Source: Rhodanobacteraceae bacterium (GTDB lineage: Bacteria; Pseudomonadota; Gammaproteobacteria; Xanthomonadales; Rhodanobacteraceae). Taken from it: a DNA stretch of 37,744 nucleotides. The stretch lies in contig JALUXG010000047.1 in NCBI GenBank assembly GCA_027019085.1, forward strand, positions 1-37,744. Direction: 5' to 3'. Position numbers and translations under genes: made by a program. This document shows positions 35,941 through 37,744 of the stretch, piece by piece. Every line of letters starts with the position of its first letter. Within the stretch, counting starts at the first letter, position 1. The notes under the pieces are model-generated. The model was not told the DNA's origin. It saw nothing but the letters and a program-made list of their open reading frames with translations, and searched no databases.

Positions 35941-37263
35941 ATGCAACGCAGGATTTGGGTGGGACTGCTGATACTGGGTTTGGCCACGCTGGCCGTGGTG
36001 CCGGCTCACGCATCCTTCAATGCGAAGGTCAAGAAGCCGAAGTTGCAGGACCTGGCCCACTCCCTGGTGCCCAAGGCCGACATCGTATTGAAAGCGGAGG
36101 GCATCGATGCCTTGCGCAAGCAGGCGAGCGCGGGGGATGCGCATGCCCAGTATCTACTGGGTGCGACCTACCTTAACGAAAGTGGCTCGAAGCAGTACGT
36201 CAACGAGGGACTCAAGTGGCTGCGGAAGGCCGCCGACCAGGGCGAACACGACGCCATGGCTATGTACGGCGCCTACCTCTTTTTCCAGGAAGACGATTCA
36301 GCCTCGCGCGCGCAGGGGCTTGGTTACCTGAAGTCCCTGGCGTCCCAGGGCAAGCGCCACGATATCCTGGTATATGGCGTAGCCCTGATGACCACGGACG
36401 GCCCGCCGTCCAATTGGAGCCTTGGCCTGTCATCCCTTGAAAAGGCAGCGGCGATGGGTGAGCCCAGCGCGCCGCTTCTGCTTGGTATTGCCTACACCAC
36501 CGGTCACGGCGTGTCGTGGAATCCTGTCACGGCGCTAAATTGGTACAGGAAGGCGCTGCAGTACCCAAAGACGGGCATTCTCTATCACATGGCCCAGTTC
36601 CAATTTGGCATGGCCTATATGCGGGGCAGGGGTGTCGGAAAAGACGAGGTCACCGGCGCGACGTTGATCAGAAAGGCTGCCAAAGGCGGTCTGCCCTACG
36701 CCGCCTACGTGTTGTCATTGCTCTATGTCAATGGCGAGGGCGTTCCCAAGGACAGCGCGAAAGCCATGAAGTGGATGCAAACCGCCGCCCATGAGGGTTT
36801 GCCGGATGCGAAATTCTGGCTGGGCATGAACAACACACTCTGGCGCAAGAGCGATCGCGACTACAAAAAGGGCATTCCCTTGCTGCAGGATGCCGCTTTG
36901 CATGGATTTGCCGAGGCGTACAGCATGCTCGGGATCATGCATCTGTACGGCATGGGCTTCACCCCGAATTTGCGCGAAGCCGCGAAATCGTGGATGCAGG
37001 GGGCGAAACTCGGAAGCGGCCTCTCGGCTTTCATGCTCGCGAACCTGTGGAGGGACGAACATAACCTGGAAGGCGACGCCTACACCGTCATGTGGCTGGC
37101 CATCTCCGTGAAACTAGGGTTCGCCAAGGCCAGGAAAGAACTGGTGGATGTGGAAAAACGCTTCAGGAAATCCGCTATCCAGAAGGGCCTGCTGCTAGCA
37201 CAAGCCTGGTTGGAGCAGGAAAAGAAGAAAACTGGGTCACCATTTCGCCGCCCGGGTCAATAG
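35941..37263 (+). CDS. Secreted Sel1-repeat protein with a C-terminus supplied by a repeat element
   Basis: Sel1 repeats are TPR-like helix pairs that serve as protein-interaction scaffolds. The 440-residue product has an export signal (1-24, MQRRIWVGLLILGLATLAVVPAHA, cleavage before SFNAKV), so it is likely periplasmic or secreted. About eight repeats follow, for example AQYLLGATYLNESG, APLLLGIAYTTGHGVSWNPVTALNWYRKA, YAAYVLSLLYVNGEGVPKDSAKAMKWMQTAA and EAYSMLGIMHLYGMGFTPNLREAAKSW. The start at 35941 is preferred over the open frame from 35887 because it gives a clean signal peptide. The last nine codons (GSPFRRPGQ) and the stop are identical to the start of the 117-bp repeat, so the natural C-terminus may be lost. 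The gene sits between IS elements. Partner and function are unknown. Confidence 0.8.
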   Translation: MQRRIWVGLLILGLATLAVVPAHASFNAKVKKPKLQDLAHSLVPKADIVLKAEGIDALRKQASAGDAHAQYLLGATYLNESGSKQYVNEGLKWLRKAADQGEHDAMAMYGAYLFFQEDDSASRAQGLGYLKSLASQGKRHDILVYGVALMTTDGPPSNWSLGLSSLEKAAAMGEPSAPLLLGIAYTTGHGVSWNPVTALNWYRKALQYPKTGILYHMAQFQFGMAYMRGRGVGKDEVTGATLIRKAAKGGLPYAAYVLSLLYVNGEGVPKDSAKAMKWMQTAAHEGLPDAKFWLGMNNTLWRKSDRDYKKGIPLLQDAALHGFAEAYSMLGIMHLYGMGFTPNLREAAKSWMQGAKLGSGLSAFMLANLWRDEHNLEGDAYTVMWLAISVKLGFAKARKELVDVEKRFRKSAIQKGLLLAQAWLEQEKKKTGSPFRRPGQ

Positions 37264-37350
37264 AACCATAAATGCCCGTCTCCCCATGCTCGGGGAGATC
37301 GGTGCCACGTAGTCATCGGTCCGACTTCCGCTGCGTTTCTTCTCGGCGCG
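37234..37350. repeat. 117-bp direct repeat, copy B
   Basis: This is identical over 117 bases to 34260-34376, in the same orientation. Here it is solitary: the IS110 transposase that normally follows is missing, and after GGCGCG the sequence changes to CGAATACG and then to the beginning of a third, diverged copy. Its first 30 bases encode the end of the Sel1 reading frame. Confidence 0.9.
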
Positions 37351-37744
37351 CGAATACGGGGTCACCATTTCGCCGTCCGTGTCAACCGGGGCGCAGACGC
37401 CCGTCCCACTCTTCGCAGGTGCAATGTATCGCACCCTGATTCGATGCTGCCGACTCCGCGATGTTCCCGGTGGGTTGCGGAGCGATCCCGCACCAGTCAC
37501 CGTTCTGGATCAAGGCGCTTGCGCGCCCCTGAGCTACTTGCTCCCAAACACTCGTCGGTTGCCATCGGTGCGTCCATGTGTCCGCGCTCGCGGTGCACAG
37601 ATTCGCGATCTCGCCGCAGCGGATCAACCCTTTGTGGCTCGGCCGATGGGCGGCATCCTCGAAACAAGGTGTCGGCGGCGACAGCCATTCAGATCTGAGG
37701 GATCAAGTCCAACCCCATGTCCGGCTTGTCGCCGCCAACATGAT
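37264..37744. other. Noncoding tail of the window
   Basis: No gene is supported in these 481 bases after the Sel1 stop. Most of it is repeat copy B and the diverged IS110-type noncoding region from 37358 onward. Open frames in this stretch are short, Arg/Ser-rich and without recognisable domains. Confidence 0.6.
37358..37744 (-). mobile_element. Second, diverged IS110-type element, noncoding end only (runs off the window)
   Basis: It begins GGGGTCACCATTTCGCCG like copy A and then matches the rest of the 34260-34605 region in ordered blocks: CCAGTCACCGTTCTGG (37493-37508), CCAAACACTCGTCGGT (37544-37559), CCCTTTGTGGCTCGG (37628-37642), CCATTCAGA (37685-37693) and CCAACCCC (37709-37716). In copy A the transposase stop codon begins 36 bases after the start of CCAACCCC; here that position is at the window edge, and the last bases GAT match. 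A minus-strand transposase gene is therefore predicted just beyond 37744. Confidence 0.6.

Noticed and set aside
34260-37744. CRISPR array
   Set aside because: There are only two exact copies of a 117-base unit, about 3 kb apart, with no regular short spacers, and no cas genes are present.

Overview
The window is high-GC chromosomal DNA from a gammaproteobacterium, most likely of the order Lysobacterales (Xanthomonadales), perhaps family Rhodanobacteraceae. This rests on gene content: an NADP-malic enzyme with a C-terminal phosphotransacetylase-like domain, a homodimeric-type AceE, a dihydrolipoamide dehydrogenase carrying its own lipoyl domain, an EntS-like MFS protein and DUF6491-like lipoproteins. 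No 16S sequence is present to prove it.

Layout. (1) 1-100: 3' end of a 5S rRNA gene and a strong terminator. (2) 254-3291: glpD-glpK, the glycerol catabolic pair, then a convergent PfkB-family sugar/nucleoside kinase. (3) 4537-10140: the rod-shape and elongation operon mreB-mreC-mreD-mrdA-rodA, followed by an unrecognised outer-membrane beta-barrel protein. (4) 11153-14890, minus strand: a cytoplasmic-looking glycerophosphodiester phosphodiesterase, a monothiol glutaredoxin fused to a cysteine-less A-type carrier-like domain, an SGNH hydrolase and an AlaA-like aminotransferase. Divergent from these is rsgA. (5) 16140-21304: maeB and aceE, two enzymes supplying pyruvate and acetyl-CoA. (6) 21573-28407: mixed single genes, including a DUF2188-like small protein, an MFS exporter, a zinc alcohol dehydrogenase, two lipoproteins, a ferritin-like diiron protein, a UspA protein, a membrane protein and a TrmH-type RNA methyltransferase. 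(7) 28521-33791: mscS, aceF, a second MscS-family channel, and lpdA. The second channel lies inside the pyruvate dehydrogenase E2-E3 gene pair. (8) 33792-37744: an accessory tail with an IS110-family element, a secreted Sel1-repeat protein, a 117-base perfect direct repeat, and the start of a second, diverged copy of the IS110 noncoding region that runs off the window.

The core genes are ordinary housekeeping. AceE, AceF and LpdA together form pyruvate dehydrogenase, with MaeB feeding pyruvate from malate. The GlpD/GlpK pair and the phosphodiesterase could handle glycerol and phospholipid-derived glycerol-3-phosphate. MreBCD/PBP2/RodA form the elongasome.

The most unusual material is the accessory tail. 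The noncoding region next to the IS110 transposase is homologous, block by block, to the last 387 bases of the window. The position equivalent to the transposase stop codon falls exactly at the window edge, so a second transposase is predicted just outside. A solitary 117-base piece of the same noncoding region supplies the last nine codons and the stop codon of the Sel1 gene. Other points worth a look are the glutaredoxin fusion and the channel gene inside the PDH operon.
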